Of a stretch of DNA of 38,467 nt, positions 1 to 7,602 are shown piece after piece. This stretch comes from a virus: positions 1-38,467 of the IMG/VR virus record IMGVR_UViG_3300021076_000353. One strand, 5' to 3'. The notes beneath the pieces were generated by a model, which worked only from the letters and a program-made list of their open reading frames with translations, did not search any database and had not been told where the DNA came from. Both the position numbers and the translations under genes were made by a program. Each line of letters opens with the position of its first letter. Position 1 is the first letter of the stretch.

Positions 1-55
1 AAAGTCGATTATCATCGGATAGAGAAAATCCCATACACAGATTCAAACGAAATGA
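1..55. repeat. 55-bp terminal direct repeat, left copy
   Basis: Bases 1-55 are identical to the last 55 bases (38413-38467). A perfect overlap of exactly 55 bases is the usual trace of a circular contig from a k=55 de Bruijn assembly, so the genome is probably circular or circularly permuted with one copy redundant. A real short terminal repeat is possible but cannot be told apart without reads. Confidence 0.9.
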
Positions 56-222
56 TAAATGACTTAAATCCGCCTTGGATATACCCGCGACAAGGGGAAG
101 TGGTAACTGCTATGCAGCCATTGCGTACAAGCCTAATTCGTGTTACATATGACTTTTCTGCTAAGAAATGGATCACCCTAAAAGGACAACCAATCAATAT
201 TTATGGATGGGTTAAGAAATGA
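1..222 (+). CDS. Small early protein of the DYHRI type, C-terminal part (start lies across the junction)
   Basis: An open frame enters from the left edge and ends at TGA 220-222. It reads KVDYHRIEKIPYTDSNEM and then about 55 more residues rich in W, P and Y, ending GWVKK. If the contig is circular it begins at ATG 38329 or GTG 38401. Residues DYHRIE(K/E)IPYTDSNEM recur in the shorter gene at 38025-38159, and the third-position substitutions between the two copies (CGC/CGG, AAT/AAC) are silent, which supports this frame. The stop overlaps the start of the next gene (ATGA, 219-222). No family recognised. Confidence 0.6.
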   Translation, partial: KVDYHRIEKIPYTDSNEMINDLNPPWIYPRQGEVVTAMQPLRTSLIRVTYDFSAKKWITLKGQPINIYGWVKK

Positions 223-473
223 AAAGACTTATTTTTATTACCGTTTTTCTACCAATATTTACCAGTTCGGTCGGAGCATGCGATATATGCCTCAGAGAAT
301 ATCTTAAAGAAGAAATCCGCGAAGCTAAAGAGGTTCAAGCAATATGCGATGATCTTGAATATGAATATATATGGGCTGAATTCTACTATTATCTAGACGG
401 TACAATCGAAGCTAATGAAAATACACTTAAGCAGATGGATAGACCATGTAAATTAGAACCTCGAAGTCGTTAA
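219..473 (+). CDS. Exported small protein or lipoprotein candidate, last gene of the rightward block
   Basis: 84 residues. The N-terminus is a signal peptide: basic MKR, a hydrophobic stretch IFITVFLPIF, then SVGAC, where V-G-A-C loosely fits a lipobox and also contains a signal peptidase I site. The mature part is acidic with a CDIC pair and YEYIWAEFYYY. It overlaps the preceding gene by four bases and its end overlaps the opposing tail gene by 21 bp, so the rightward and leftward blocks meet here with no obvious terminator. Function unknown; an envelope or superinfection role is a guess. Confidence 0.65.
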   Translation: MKRLIFITVFLPIFTSSVGACDICLREYLKEEIREAKEVQAICDDLEYEYIWAEFYYYLDGTIEANENTLKQMDRPCKLEPRSR

Positions 474-1304
474 TTGTTGATAAAAGCTGATATAGTCAAT
501 ATTACCTACAACTGACGTAGTCCCTGCTGATTTTATTAAAGCAAATTGAATTCCAACAGATTGAGATGTTGGAATATTCGATGCACTTGTGCCAATTAAA
601 GTACCATTCACATAAAAACTTACTGATGTTCCTGCGGCATTAATGGTTATTCTAAGATGATTCCATCCCGTCGTAACAGCTACAGATGAACCTCCCGAGG
701 CTACTGTAGGTGTCCCACTTGCTATTGTTTCTGCCGACCAGTTTAATGACGAAGAACTTAAATATTTGAACCAACATGCATTGTTTCCAGGATATGAAGC
801 ATAAACTCCGCCGTTTTCAGATAATCCAACCCAAAATGTGTAAGTATCCGTGCCGTTGGATAGAACTGGAAGTTGTACAAGATAATTAAATTCAGAATAT
901 CCACCGCCTGGCAAGAAACAATTAAGATAATTATTAGCATTTCCTAAAGTTGCAATTCCTGTCGTGGTCGTCCCAGTAGTTAGCTGCCAAATTCCAGGAT
1001 GAGTTGCGATCGAATTTACGATTAAAGAACTTGCAGCAGTACCGTTATTACCTGGTTGTAACCCAAAGACACCGACCAAAGTACCTGCATTTTCATAACC
1101 GTATACTAAATCATCTTGATAAAAAATGATATCCGGCCCTCCTGATGTATTTGACCAGACAGGTACACCAGATGAATTTTGTATTAAAAATGATGGTAAA
1201 TTACCAGGCGCCACAGAAGCAAGGGCGTTTGCAGTTCCACCGATCAACACATCATTTTGTGTAATTGTTCCTGTTGCTCCACCGTCCTGTCTATAAGCAC
1301 ACAT
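453..1304 (-). CDS. Tail protein with concanavalin/LamG-like C-terminal domain
   Basis: 283 residues. The N-terminal third is G/T/N-rich (TGTITQNDVLIGGTANAL), typical of phage fibre attachment segments. The C-terminal half looks like a jelly-roll lectin/LamG fold: GWNHLRITINAAGTSVSFYV, then a short beta turn and IDYISFYQQL, the pattern seen in concanavalin-like phage adsorption proteins. It is the last leftward gene, next to a beta-helix protein, so a receptor- or glycan-binding tail component is likely. The start follows a GAGG site overlapping the stop of the small gene at 1311-1478. The fold is assigned from pattern only. Confidence 0.65.
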   Translation of the reverse strand: MCAYRQDGGATGTITQNDVLIGGTANALASVAPGNLPSFLIQNSSGVPVWSNTSGGPDIIFYQDDLVYGYENAGTLVGVFGLQPGNNGTAASSLIVNSIATHPGIWQLTTGTTTTGIATLGNANNYLNCFLPGGGYSEFNYLVQLPVLSNGTDTYTFWVGLSENGGVYASYPGNNACWFKYLSSSSLNWSAETIASGTPTVASGGSSVAVTTGWNHLRITINAAGTSVSFYVNGTLIGTSASNIPTSQSVGIQFALIKSAGTTSVVGNIDYISFYQQLTTSRF

Positions 1305-1310
1305 AAAGCC

Positions 1311-1478
1311 TCACTTAATCGGATGAAATTGTTTAACAATTACTGTTTTTGTTTTTTGATCTGTCTGCTGTCTATGTGAGTGCGTTTTCTTGCTCACGCA
1401 AAAACAACAATTCGAATCACAATCTACTTTTGTTTTAGGACTAGCTTCTATTTTTTCAGCTACCGGAACAGGCATCAT
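1311..1478 (-). CDS. Small cysteine/lysine-rich protein between tail genes
   Basis: 55 residues starting ATG ATG CCT behind a perfect AGGAGG six bases upstream. It has a cysteine cluster CDSNCCFC, then HSHR and a lysine-rich tail ending KQFHPIK. It fills the gap between the two tail genes, with its stop six bases from the next start. The cysteine cluster could bind metal. No family recognised. Confidence 0.6.
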   Translation of the reverse strand: MMPVPVAEKIEASPKTKVDCDSNCCFCVSKKTHSHRQQTDQKTKTVIVKQFHPIK

Positions 1479-1487
1479 ATAAACCTC

Positions 1488-2822
1488 CTAGCAGGCCAGC
1501 CATAAACTTTCGACACTACTCCATACATAAGTCACAGCAGCCCCATTTAAGCTAATCACTTGCGTTGCTGCACTTGTTGTACCTACAATGTTATTTCCAT
1601 TTCCACTGACAGTAATATTATGCACCGAGGCATTTGCTGAGGTATCTTTAACAATATGTTTTTCACCTGCTGATGGTGATGCAGGCAAATTGATTTGGTT
1701 TGCATTAGTCGAAGTATTTACAGAAATAAGAGCATCACTTCCAAGGACTGTATAAGGATAAGATGCAGGTACAGTAACTCTAATGCAATCATTTGAACTT
1801 ACTAAAAGCACTTGTTTGGCAATTGTCATTAAAGAACTTGAGTCAAAAACAACACCACCATACTGAATAGTTCCAGAACCAGAAACTGAAGTACCTTGAG
1901 CACTAAGTATGCTATTTTCTATCGTTAATAAAGCTCCAAGTCCTATTTGTATAGCTCCCGAAACTATACTATTCGAAACTGATGCGGGACCAGTAGAGTT
2001 ATGGGTGATAGAAGCTACTTCAGAAGAATCAGAGCCAAAAAGTGCACTATTATTTGTTGTTACGACAAAAAAATCGGCAAATGTATGGAATAATTCAATT
2101 GTAGCAGAATTATAAACTTGATTACTAGTTAAAGAAACAGCATTATTTTCTAATAAACAATAAAATAATTTACATTGACCGGCATTATTGTTTATATAAT
2201 TAATTCCTAAACTCTGTAAGTCAAAATGGCATCTATAAAACCATAATCTTTGTGAATTTCCTGTGCCTGTGCATGAATAAATAGAAAAATTAGTTCCGAT
2301 TAAATAACAATTTTCTAAATATAAATATGTTTGATTTGCGCCAGTAATGGAAACGGCATAATCGCCATTTGTCTTTATTTGAATACCGGAAAGAGTAGTT
2401 TTTCCTATATATGATGCTTGTACTTTTCCTATAATAATCGCCGATGCTTCCTCACCATTCGCATCATATGAAAATAATGTAATGCCTGCGATGAGGACTG
2501 GATTTTCAGTATATGTCCCAGGAGTTATAAAAATTGAATTACCAGCGACAGATGAATTGATTGCACTTTGAATAGTTTGATGTGTGCCAACTCCTGCAAT
2601 CGGATTAACTACCCATGTGGATGTTCCATAAGAATTAACATGGAAAACGCCTGCCCCGGCATTGTTTGTATAAGTAGCAAAACCATTGTTAGCGGTATTA
2701 TTGCCAAGAACATTGATATTATTTGCCACCGCGGTTGCAACGCTTGCATCATTGGCTGTGAGTGTTTCAACAACTGTAACAGGAATCGGGGCAGCACTTG
2801 AATTTACGAAAAATTGACTCAT
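1488..2822 (-). CDS. Tailspike-like beta-helix protein
   Basis: 444 residues. Residues about 75-300 are a right-handed parallel beta-helix of the pectate-lyase/tailspike type: it opens with GTHQTIQSAINSS and NSIFITPGTYTENPV, followed by short rungs ending in paired aromatic and asparagine positions. The last 90 residues (INLPASPSAGEKHIVKD, HNITVSGNGNNIVG) match the small C-terminal module of many phage fibres thought to help trimerise. No catalytic residues can be named. It lies between two other virion genes, so host surface glycan binding or cleavage is the likely role. Confidence 0.75.
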   Translation of the reverse strand: MSQFFVNSSAAPIPVTVVETLTANDASVATAVANNINVLGNNTANNGFATYTNNAGAGVFHVNSYGTSTWVVNPIAGVGTHQTIQSAINSSVAGNSIFITPGTYTENPVLIAGITLFSYDANGEEASAIIIGKVQASYIGKTTLSGIQIKTNGDYAVSITGANQTYLYLENCYLIGTNFSIYSCTGTGNSQRLWFYRCHFDLQSLGINYINNNAGQCKLFYCLLENNAVSLTSNQVYNSATIELFHTFADFFVVTTNNSALFGSDSSEVASITHNSTGPASVSNSIVSGAIQIGLGALLTIENSILSAQGTSVSGSGTIQYGGVVFDSSSLMTIAKQVLLVSSNDCIRVTVPASYPYTVLGSDALISVNTSTNANQINLPASPSAGEKHIVKDTSANASVHNITVSGNGNNIVGTTSAATQVISLNGAAVTYVWSSVESLWLAC

Positions 2823-2842
2823 AAATATCTAATCCTTAAGAG

Positions 2843-3187
2843 TTAACGATAGCCAATAATTTGCAAAAAAGTTGGTGCTTCTGCTGTTTTGCCATAAATG
2901 ATTTGGCCTTGTCTCATATTCTTAATACCATTATTAGCAGCTTGATTATCATGATTGGTTTGAAAATCAACAATCAAAGTTCCAAGGGGAGGAATAAAGT
3001 CATGATTATTCACACCATCTAGACTAATATCAATGGATACAGTCGTAGAACCATTGTACAATTTCCATATCTTAACAGTGTCTGAAAACCCTGTTCCATT
3101 CATTGCTTGATATGAACCTGTCAAACTTGCGGGATTGAAAACAGATTTCAAGACACATTGTACGCTAGATAATTCGACTGTAGCCAT
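2843..3187 (-). CDS. Small virion protein, beta-rich
   Basis: 114 residues, beta-sheet rich, with YNGSTTVSIDISLDGVNNH and a closing GQIIYGKTAEAPTFLQIIGYR. The start has a GGAG site. It sits within the tail-fibre block between a small coiled-coil protein and the beta-helix tailspike. A minor tail or fibre-accessory role is inferred from position; no specific family recognised. Confidence 0.6.
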   Translation of the reverse strand: MATVELSSVQCVLKSVFNPASLTGSYQAMNGTGFSDTVKIWKLYNGSTTVSIDISLDGVNNHDFIPPLGTLIVDFQTNHDNQAANNGIKNMRQGQIIYGKTAEAPTFLQIIGYR

Positions 3188-3190
3188 TTT

Positions 3191-3424
3191 TTACTCCGCT
3201 GGTTTTACATCACTTGGATTTTCTATTGGTGCCTGTGCTTTTTCAGCATCTAATTTGGCTTTATCTTCATCCATTTTTTTCTTTGCTTCCATACAGTCTT
3301 TGGCATCTTTTATAATTTCGACGCCTAATTTTTCATATTCATCTAGATTTAAAGATACATCACAAAGAATATGAAAGGCTTTTTCGCCGACTTTGATTGA
3401 CTTAAGTAATAGATTTGAAAACAT
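3191..3424 (-). CDS. Small charged alpha-helical protein
   Basis: 77 residues. An N-terminal amphipathic helix (MFSNLLLKSIKVGEKAFHIL) precedes a long lysine/glutamate coiled-coil-like segment (KDCMEAKKKMDEDKAKLDAE) and a proline-rich end. It is the first gene after the strong hairpin at 3440-3473, with a GGAGAG site before ATG. Likely a tail assembly or virion accessory protein; function unknown. Confidence 0.6.
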   Translation of the reverse strand: MFSNLLLKSIKVGEKAFHILCDVSLNLDEYEKLGVEIIKDAKDCMEAKKKMDEDKAKLDAEKAQAPIENPSDVKPAE

Positions 3425-3439
3425 GATCTCTCCGATAAA

Positions 3440-3473
3440 AGGGTTTAGGAGTTTTATATCACTCCTAAACCCT
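3440..3473 (-). terminator. Strong hairpin terminator after the 849-residue fibre gene
   Basis: A perfect 13-bp inverted repeat (3440-3452 with 3461-3473) encloses an 8-base loop. On the minus strand the stem is followed by four T's. It lies between the fibre gene stop (3485) and the next leftward gene (start 3424), so it probably ends or thins transcription of the main late operon before the last tail genes. Confidence 0.75.
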
Positions 3474-3484
3474 CAAGTCAATTT

Positions 3485-6034
3485 TTAAATTCCCATTGCA
3501 ACAACTGTTATATTAGTGATAGTGGGTGTGTTAGTTGACGAAACTTTGACGTAATAATTATTTGGTACATAAGCAAAAATCGTGAAAAATGTTGCTGCCA
3601 CAACTGTGAAACTTGGAACGGCTGTTACCAAAGTCGGGGCATTAGTAGTGCCAACGCCTAAGGTTAATGTTGCTGTTGTTGCTGCTGATACTTGCACGGT
3701 AATGTTCAACAAAACATCATATCCTGTTGTATTTTGAAGAGCCGTACCAGCTGTTAAAGAGTTTCCGAATGCAGTTGTAACCGTATTTGCTGGCGAAGGC
3801 GTGGTCACAATATTACCACCGATCGTGGTTGTCGTTGCGTTAGTCGTAGAGTTACCGATGTTAATGACATGAGAAGCACCTTGACCCGTACCTATATTTA
3901 TTGTAGCAGCATGGGAGGCACTATTGCTAGTGACAAGATTGAACGTCGGCGCAACAGTTGTATAAGCCCCAGAAAAGATATTTACACTGTTTGTACCTCC
4001 TGTAAACGCTCCTGAGAACACGTTGAAACTGTTAGTACCCTGTGTTAACACACCAACTAAATGATTGATTACTTGGTTACCAGCACTACCCACACCTCCA
4101 AGCAAGTTTAATGTAGTTGTCGCGCCTGGGGTTGTTCCCGAAAGGATATTGACAGTTTGAGCCGCTGTGGAAGATGTTCCAGAAGCTATATTTAACGTTT
4201 GGGCAGTCCCAGCAACACCGTTCATAATATCAACGGCTGCTAATCCTGCTGTGGAATCAGCAATGGATATTTTACCTGTTTGTGCAGCGGCTCCGATCGT
4301 GATTATCTGAGCTGCATTGCCACCCAAACCAATACCGATGGTATTACCAGATCCTGCGATGATAGTAACGTTACCACCAGCATTAGAACCAATGTTAGTT
4401 ATATGCGCCGCGCTTGTTCCCGTCCCAATATTGGCTGTTCCGGCATGTGTGGATGCTCCTGAAAATAGGTTAAATGTCCCTGCCACAGTCGTGAAAGCCC
4501 CGCTGAACAGGTTTATGACGTTAGTCCCACCAGTGAAAGCATTATTGAACACATTGAAACTATTAGTACCACCACTTGTAATGCCTCCGAAGAAGGTCGC
4601 GGTATTGGTACCTTGAGTGATTGCTCCGCCTTGTGATGCGAATACTTGATTTCCCGCTGATCCTACCCCTGACATGATATTGAGGCTCTGGCTCGATCCT
4701 GGAGTAGCTCCCGTCATGATATTTACAACGTTAGCTGTAGCAATAGAAGCCGCCGAGGCTAGATTAATTGTCATGCCCGCAGTGGTTACGTTACCAATTG
4801 ACACAATACCTGTTGCACCGGCTCCATTAGCGATAAGAACAGATTGGCTTGCTCCAGATGTTGAACCAAGAACAAGGTTGCCAGTCATCGCTGTGCCGCC
4901 AATTGTCAAAGTACCACTGGTTAAACTTGCGCCTATTGCTGCTACTGTTGTAGCTGCAAAGTCAAGTGTAAATCCACCTGTACCCGCAAGAATTGTTGTA
5001 GCACTTGTTGAACTAACCGACCCGATTGTGATCGTGTTAATGGATGCACCAGATCCCATTGTGATGGTATTTGTTCCAGCACCATCTGCCAAGTGAACCG
5101 TATTACCACCTGTACCAGTTGACAAATTGAGTGTGTTAGCACCGTTGCCGATACCTAAATTCAAGGTGTTCGTTGCCGAGCTATTACCAAGAGTAATTGC
5201 ACCTGTAGATTGAGCCGTCCCGCCGATAGTGATTGCGCCTGTTGTATTGGCCGCAAACATTGTAGCAGTCATACCCGCAACTGAGGTAAATACAAAATTG
5301 CCTGCACCAGCCTTGAGCGTTAAAGAAGCACCCGCAGTTGTGCTGCCGATCGTCACCAAGTTAGCTGCAGCATCATTAGCAATCCCGACGGTATTACCAC
5401 CACCAGTTAATGAAAAGTTTCCTGCTCCAACCGCGATTGTAATAGCACCGGATGAGCCTCCAATTGTTGTTGCAGCCGTACCAGAAGCATTTAAACTGAC
5501 AATACCCACAGAGGTCAGCGCTGTAGATGTTACAGCCGCTGGAGTAGTTGAACCTAAAGCAAAAGGAACAGCAAAGACAGAAGCTAAACTCGCAGGATTA
5601 ATTGCATAGTTTGTGGTAAGAAGACCCGCTTGTGCTTGAGCATTTGTTGCAAGATATACATAACCTTGTTGTAACGTAGTAGCAGGAACGCCAGCACCGA
5701 CAACAACGGCTGCCAAAGCTGTAGCGACATAATTAGCAGGTGCGACATAACTTGTACTCGGTGCGCCTCCAGATTCTACCTGGGCTAAAGAGGCAAGATA
5801 GACAGTGCCAAGAGAGGTCGTTGTTGCAGCAGGAACACCACCAGCCTCCCAAATGCCTCTTCCTACGGTCTGATAAATTACTGGAGGTGATACACTTACA
5901 TCAAGCCATTCGCTACCAGGTGTAGCTACATCGTTTGAAGTAGGAGGTCTTAAATTAGGTCCTAAAAATGGTGGGTGACTGAACGGATCAACCTGAATAC
6001 TGTCGAAAGGGAAACTGGAAAAGCCTTGTGCCAT
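3485..6034 (-). CDS. Long repetitive glycine/threonine-rich tail fibre or adhesin-like protein
   Basis: 849 residues. The N-terminal 150 (DVATPGSEWLDVSVSPPVIY, then VYLASLAQVESGGAPSTSYV) look like the base of a phage fibre. Residues about 170-760 are short beta-strand repeats of the kind TxTIGSxAxxxTLxxG. Longer units such as TFNLFSGA, GGTNSVNIFSGAYTT and TINIGTGQGASHVINIG occur at least twice, about 480 bp apart in DNA. The end is a non-repetitive beta domain (TLGVGTTNAPTLV). Low cysteine and regular repeats suggest a trimeric beta-fibre. AAGGAG precedes the start and a strong terminator follows. Confidence 0.7.
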   Translation of the reverse strand: MAQGFSSFPFDSIQVDPFSHPPFLGPNLRPPTSNDVATPGSEWLDVSVSPPVIYQTVGRGIWEAGGVPAATTTSLGTVYLASLAQVESGGAPSTSYVAPANYVATALAAVVVGAGVPATTLQQGYVYLATNAQAQAGLLTTNYAINPASLASVFAVPFALGSTTPAAVTSTALTSVGIVSLNASGTAATTIGGSSGAITIAVGAGNFSLTGGGNTVGIANDAAANLVTIGSTTAGASLTLKAGAGNFVFTSVAGMTATMFAANTTGAITIGGTAQSTGAITLGNSSATNTLNLGIGNGANTLNLSTGTGGNTVHLADGAGTNTITMGSGASINTITIGSVSSTSATTILAGTGGFTLDFAATTVAAIGASLTSGTLTIGGTAMTGNLVLGSTSGASQSVLIANGAGATGIVSIGNVTTAGMTINLASAASIATANVVNIMTGATPGSSQSLNIMSGVGSAGNQVFASQGGAITQGTNTATFFGGITSGGTNSFNVFNNAFTGGTNVINLFSGAFTTVAGTFNLFSGASTHAGTANIGTGTSAAHITNIGSNAGGNVTIIAGSGNTIGIGLGGNAAQIITIGAAAQTGKISIADSTAGLAAVDIMNGVAGTAQTLNIASGTSSTAAQTVNILSGTTPGATTTLNLLGGVGSAGNQVINHLVGVLTQGTNSFNVFSGAFTGGTNSVNIFSGAYTTVAPTFNLVTSNSASHAATINIGTGQGASHVINIGNSTTNATTTTIGGNIVTTPSPANTVTTAFGNSLTAGTALQNTTGYDVLLNITVQVSAATTATLTLGVGTTNAPTLVTAVPSFTVVAATFFTIFAYVPNNYYVKVSSTNTPTITNITVVAMGI

Positions 6035-6109
6035 ATAAAAACTCCTTGTTATTTTTAAATTTGAATCTATGTCGTATGCATTAAAAATGAAATAAAATAA
6101 TGATTGGAC

Positions 6110-6139
6110 TTGAAGTTTTATGCCACATTGTGATAAAGT
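6110..6139 (+). promoter_or_regulatory. Possible promoter for the rightward 6.2-6.9 kb island
   Basis: In the 128-bp divergent gap between the fibre gene start (6034) and the regulator start (6163), TTGAAG (6110-6115) is followed after 18 bp by TAAAGT (6134-6139). Direct and inverted CAC/GTG steps around 6123-6140 could be an operator for the ribbon-helix-helix protein encoded just downstream. Matches to consensus are modest. Confidence 0.35.
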
Positions 6140-6162
6140 GTCATATATAACAAAGGTTACAT

Positions 6163-6330
6163 ATGAACGATTCAGTAGTTAGAGCGAGATTAAAGACCGA
6201 AACCTTCAGAAAATATAAAGTTTTCTGTGCTATGGCTAACTTATCTGTCACTGAACAGACAGCTAGATTAATTGCAAAATTCATTGAAGAATCAGAGAAA
6301 AATGTTAAAATTATTAAAATTAAGGAGTGA
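6163..6330 (+). CDS. Ribbon-helix-helix DNA-binding protein
   Basis: 55 residues. The order is a short beta strand VRARLKTETF, a helix RKYKVFCAMANLS, a turn, and a second helix VTEQTARLIAKFIEES. This is the Arc/CopG/MetJ plan of a small dimeric repressor that contacts DNA through the paired strands. It opens a rightward four-gene island embedded in the leftward late region, so it probably regulates this island's own promoter and perhaps the facing fibre gene. The call rests on pattern and size. Confidence 0.65.
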   Translation: MNDSVVRARLKTETFRKYKVFCAMANLSVTEQTARLIAKFIEESEKNVKIIKIKE

Positions 6331-6332
6331 AT

Positions 6333-6503
6333 ATGGATTGGTTTAAAAAACATGTAGATACCCTGATAATATTGGGAGCATTTGCTAGTTCCATGCTTTG
6401 GATGAATGGTAAATTTAATGATTTAGAAAAAGATATAATTATGATTAAAACTGTCTTAATCATGAAAAATATTATGCCAAATGAATTGGCAAAAAAAGAA
6501 TAA
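6333..6503 (+). CDS. Small membrane protein with one TM and a short coiled coil (XhlA/holin-accessory-like)
   Basis: 56 residues, start two bases after the previous stop. A transmembrane helix at about residues 9-25 (TLIILGAFASSMLWMNG) is followed by NDLEKDIIMIKTVLIMK, a heptad-like segment. Single-TM plus short coiled-coil proteins of this size occur in phage lysis or membrane-attachment roles (XhlA-like). No endolysin lies beside it, so the lysis role is only a suggestion. Confidence 0.55.
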   Translation: MDWFKKHVDTLIILGAFASSMLWMNGKFNDLEKDIIMIKTVLIMKNIMPNELAKKE

Positions 6504-6523
6504 AACAAAAATAAGGAATTTTT

Positions 6524-6838
6524 ATGAAAAAGTTATTTATATTATTATCAATTCTACCCGCATTGTCTTTTTGTGATTATAAAATGTATGATACAAAAGA
6601 AGGTGTATTTGTTATAGATGAAAAAAATGGAAATATTTTTAAATATACTAATTATAATGATGATGTATATGGTGAAGATAGTGATTTTACCCGCATATAT
6701 TATGTAAAATATAAAGATGATGAAGGTATTAAAGGAAAATTTCAGCCGAACGGTGAATATATTTTAATTACTGAATCAAAAAGTAAAAAAATTGATATTA
6801 ATCCCAAACTCATAGGAAAAGTAGGAAAACAAAGATGA
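6524..6838 (+). CDS. Exported small protein with signal peptide
   Basis: 104 residues. MKKLFILLSILPALSFC is a clear signal peptide; the mature part is rich in D, Y and K (KYTNYNDDVYGEDSDF, RIYYVKYKDDE) with a beta-type pattern. Start follows AAGGA. It overlaps the next mini-gene by ATGA. No family recognised; a periplasmic or cell-surface role expressed during infection is plausible. Confidence 0.6.
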   Translation: MKKLFILLSILPALSFCDYKMYDTKEGVFVIDEKNGNIFKYTNYNDDVYGEDSDFTRIYYVKYKDDEGIKGKFQPNGEYILITESKSKKIDINPKLIGKVGKQR

Positions 6839-6912
6839 TTTCTTTTTTATTTGGATTAGTTGTTGTTATCGGATTATCTAAAATCTTTTGTTGGATGATT
6901 GGATTATCTTAG
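6835..6912 (+). CDS. 25-residue membrane peptide
   Basis: Translationally coupled (ATGA, 6835-6838) to the exported protein upstream. The whole peptide, starting MISFLFGLVVVIGLSKIF, is one hydrophobic helix. Its stop overlaps the end of the opposing KTSC gene by nine bases. A tiny membrane toxin or holin-like peptide is possible. The main support is the coupling and the hydrophobic composition. Confidence 0.4.
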   Translation: MISFLFGLVVVIGLSKIFCWMIGLS

Positions 6913-7602
6913 TCGCCTATAATCATAGCCAGCATTTCGGATGTAATTCCAAAATGCTGCACCTAAACTTGGATTTTTACCTTCCCACCAGCGACCATAT
7001 TGATTTTGACCGTTTGTTCGTGCTGATGCTGAACCGTTTTGAAATGCATTAACTACATTACCAGGCACTGAATCATATTCATAAACTGAACCACCTTGAA
7101 ATCTCACTTTTAGTTTTTGATTTTTAGGATTATATCTGAATCCATAAATATTACTACTATTCAAATCAGCATGAGGAATTCCATCTGCTTGCGCTGGATT
7201 TGGCCCTTCTGGCATCATTTGCTGAAGAAATTCAATATTTCTTTGCAATTCTGCTGGATTTCGTAAAAGAGCTTCAGTGATTTGACTAGGATATGTCGTT
7301 AGATATTGCAAGAATGCTTGTTCATTTTGTCCTGCTAAAATCCAAAGCAATTGAATTTCACCCACTGGTGGTGATCCCAATCCGGGTTCTTGAGGAGGCA
7401 ATTCTGGTGGTTGCTCAGGTTGTGGAGTAGGTGCTTGAACATTTCCTTCTTGTCTTAATTGAATAATTCTATTTGAAGCATGCTCCATTGCCCGGGCTAA
7501 TTGAAGACGCATTTCACTTGAAATAGGTTCTCCACGTTCAGCTAATAATCCAATTAATTCACGTATTTGATTCTTTATATCTTCAATTAGTTGATCATTC
7601 AT
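6904..7602 (-). CDS. Virion-region protein with C-terminal KTSC domain
   Basis: 232 residues. The N-terminal 50 residues are helical (IKNQIRELIGLLAERGEPIS), followed by a proline/glutamine linker (TPQPEQPPELPPQEPG) and a helical middle. Residues about 146-205 fit the KTSC fold: SSNIYGFRYNPKNQKLKVRF, then YEYDSVPGNVV and the closing WNYIRN. KTSC domains occur in small phage and bacterial proteins near lysyl-tRNA synthetase-like genes; their exact role is unknown. It is the last gene of the ejection-protein run, coupled to the upstream gene by ATGA. Confidence 0.7.
   Translation of the reverse strand: MNDQLIEDIKNQIRELIGLLAERGEPISSEMRLQLARAMEHASNRIIQLRQEGNVQAPTPQPEQPPELPPQEPGLGSPPVGEIQLLWILAGQNEQAFLQYLTTYPSQITEALLRNPAELQRNIEFLQQMMPEGPNPAQADGIPHADLNSSNIYGFRYNPKNQKLKVRFQGGSVYEYDSVPGNVVNAFQNGSASARTNGQNQYGRWWEGKNPSLGAAFWNYIRNAGYDYRRLR

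Noticed and set aside
1909-2797. Several 60-77 codon frames within the beta-helix gene on both strands
   Set aside because: Shadow frames of a strong structural gene; no binding sites and cysteine-rich or odd composition.
4317-5609. Plus-strand frames of 99, 140 and 126 codons opposite the repetitive fibre gene
   Set aside because: They are low-complexity A/V/P-rich antisense readings of the G/T repeats, with no binding sites; the minus-strand fibre has start, terminator and domain structure.
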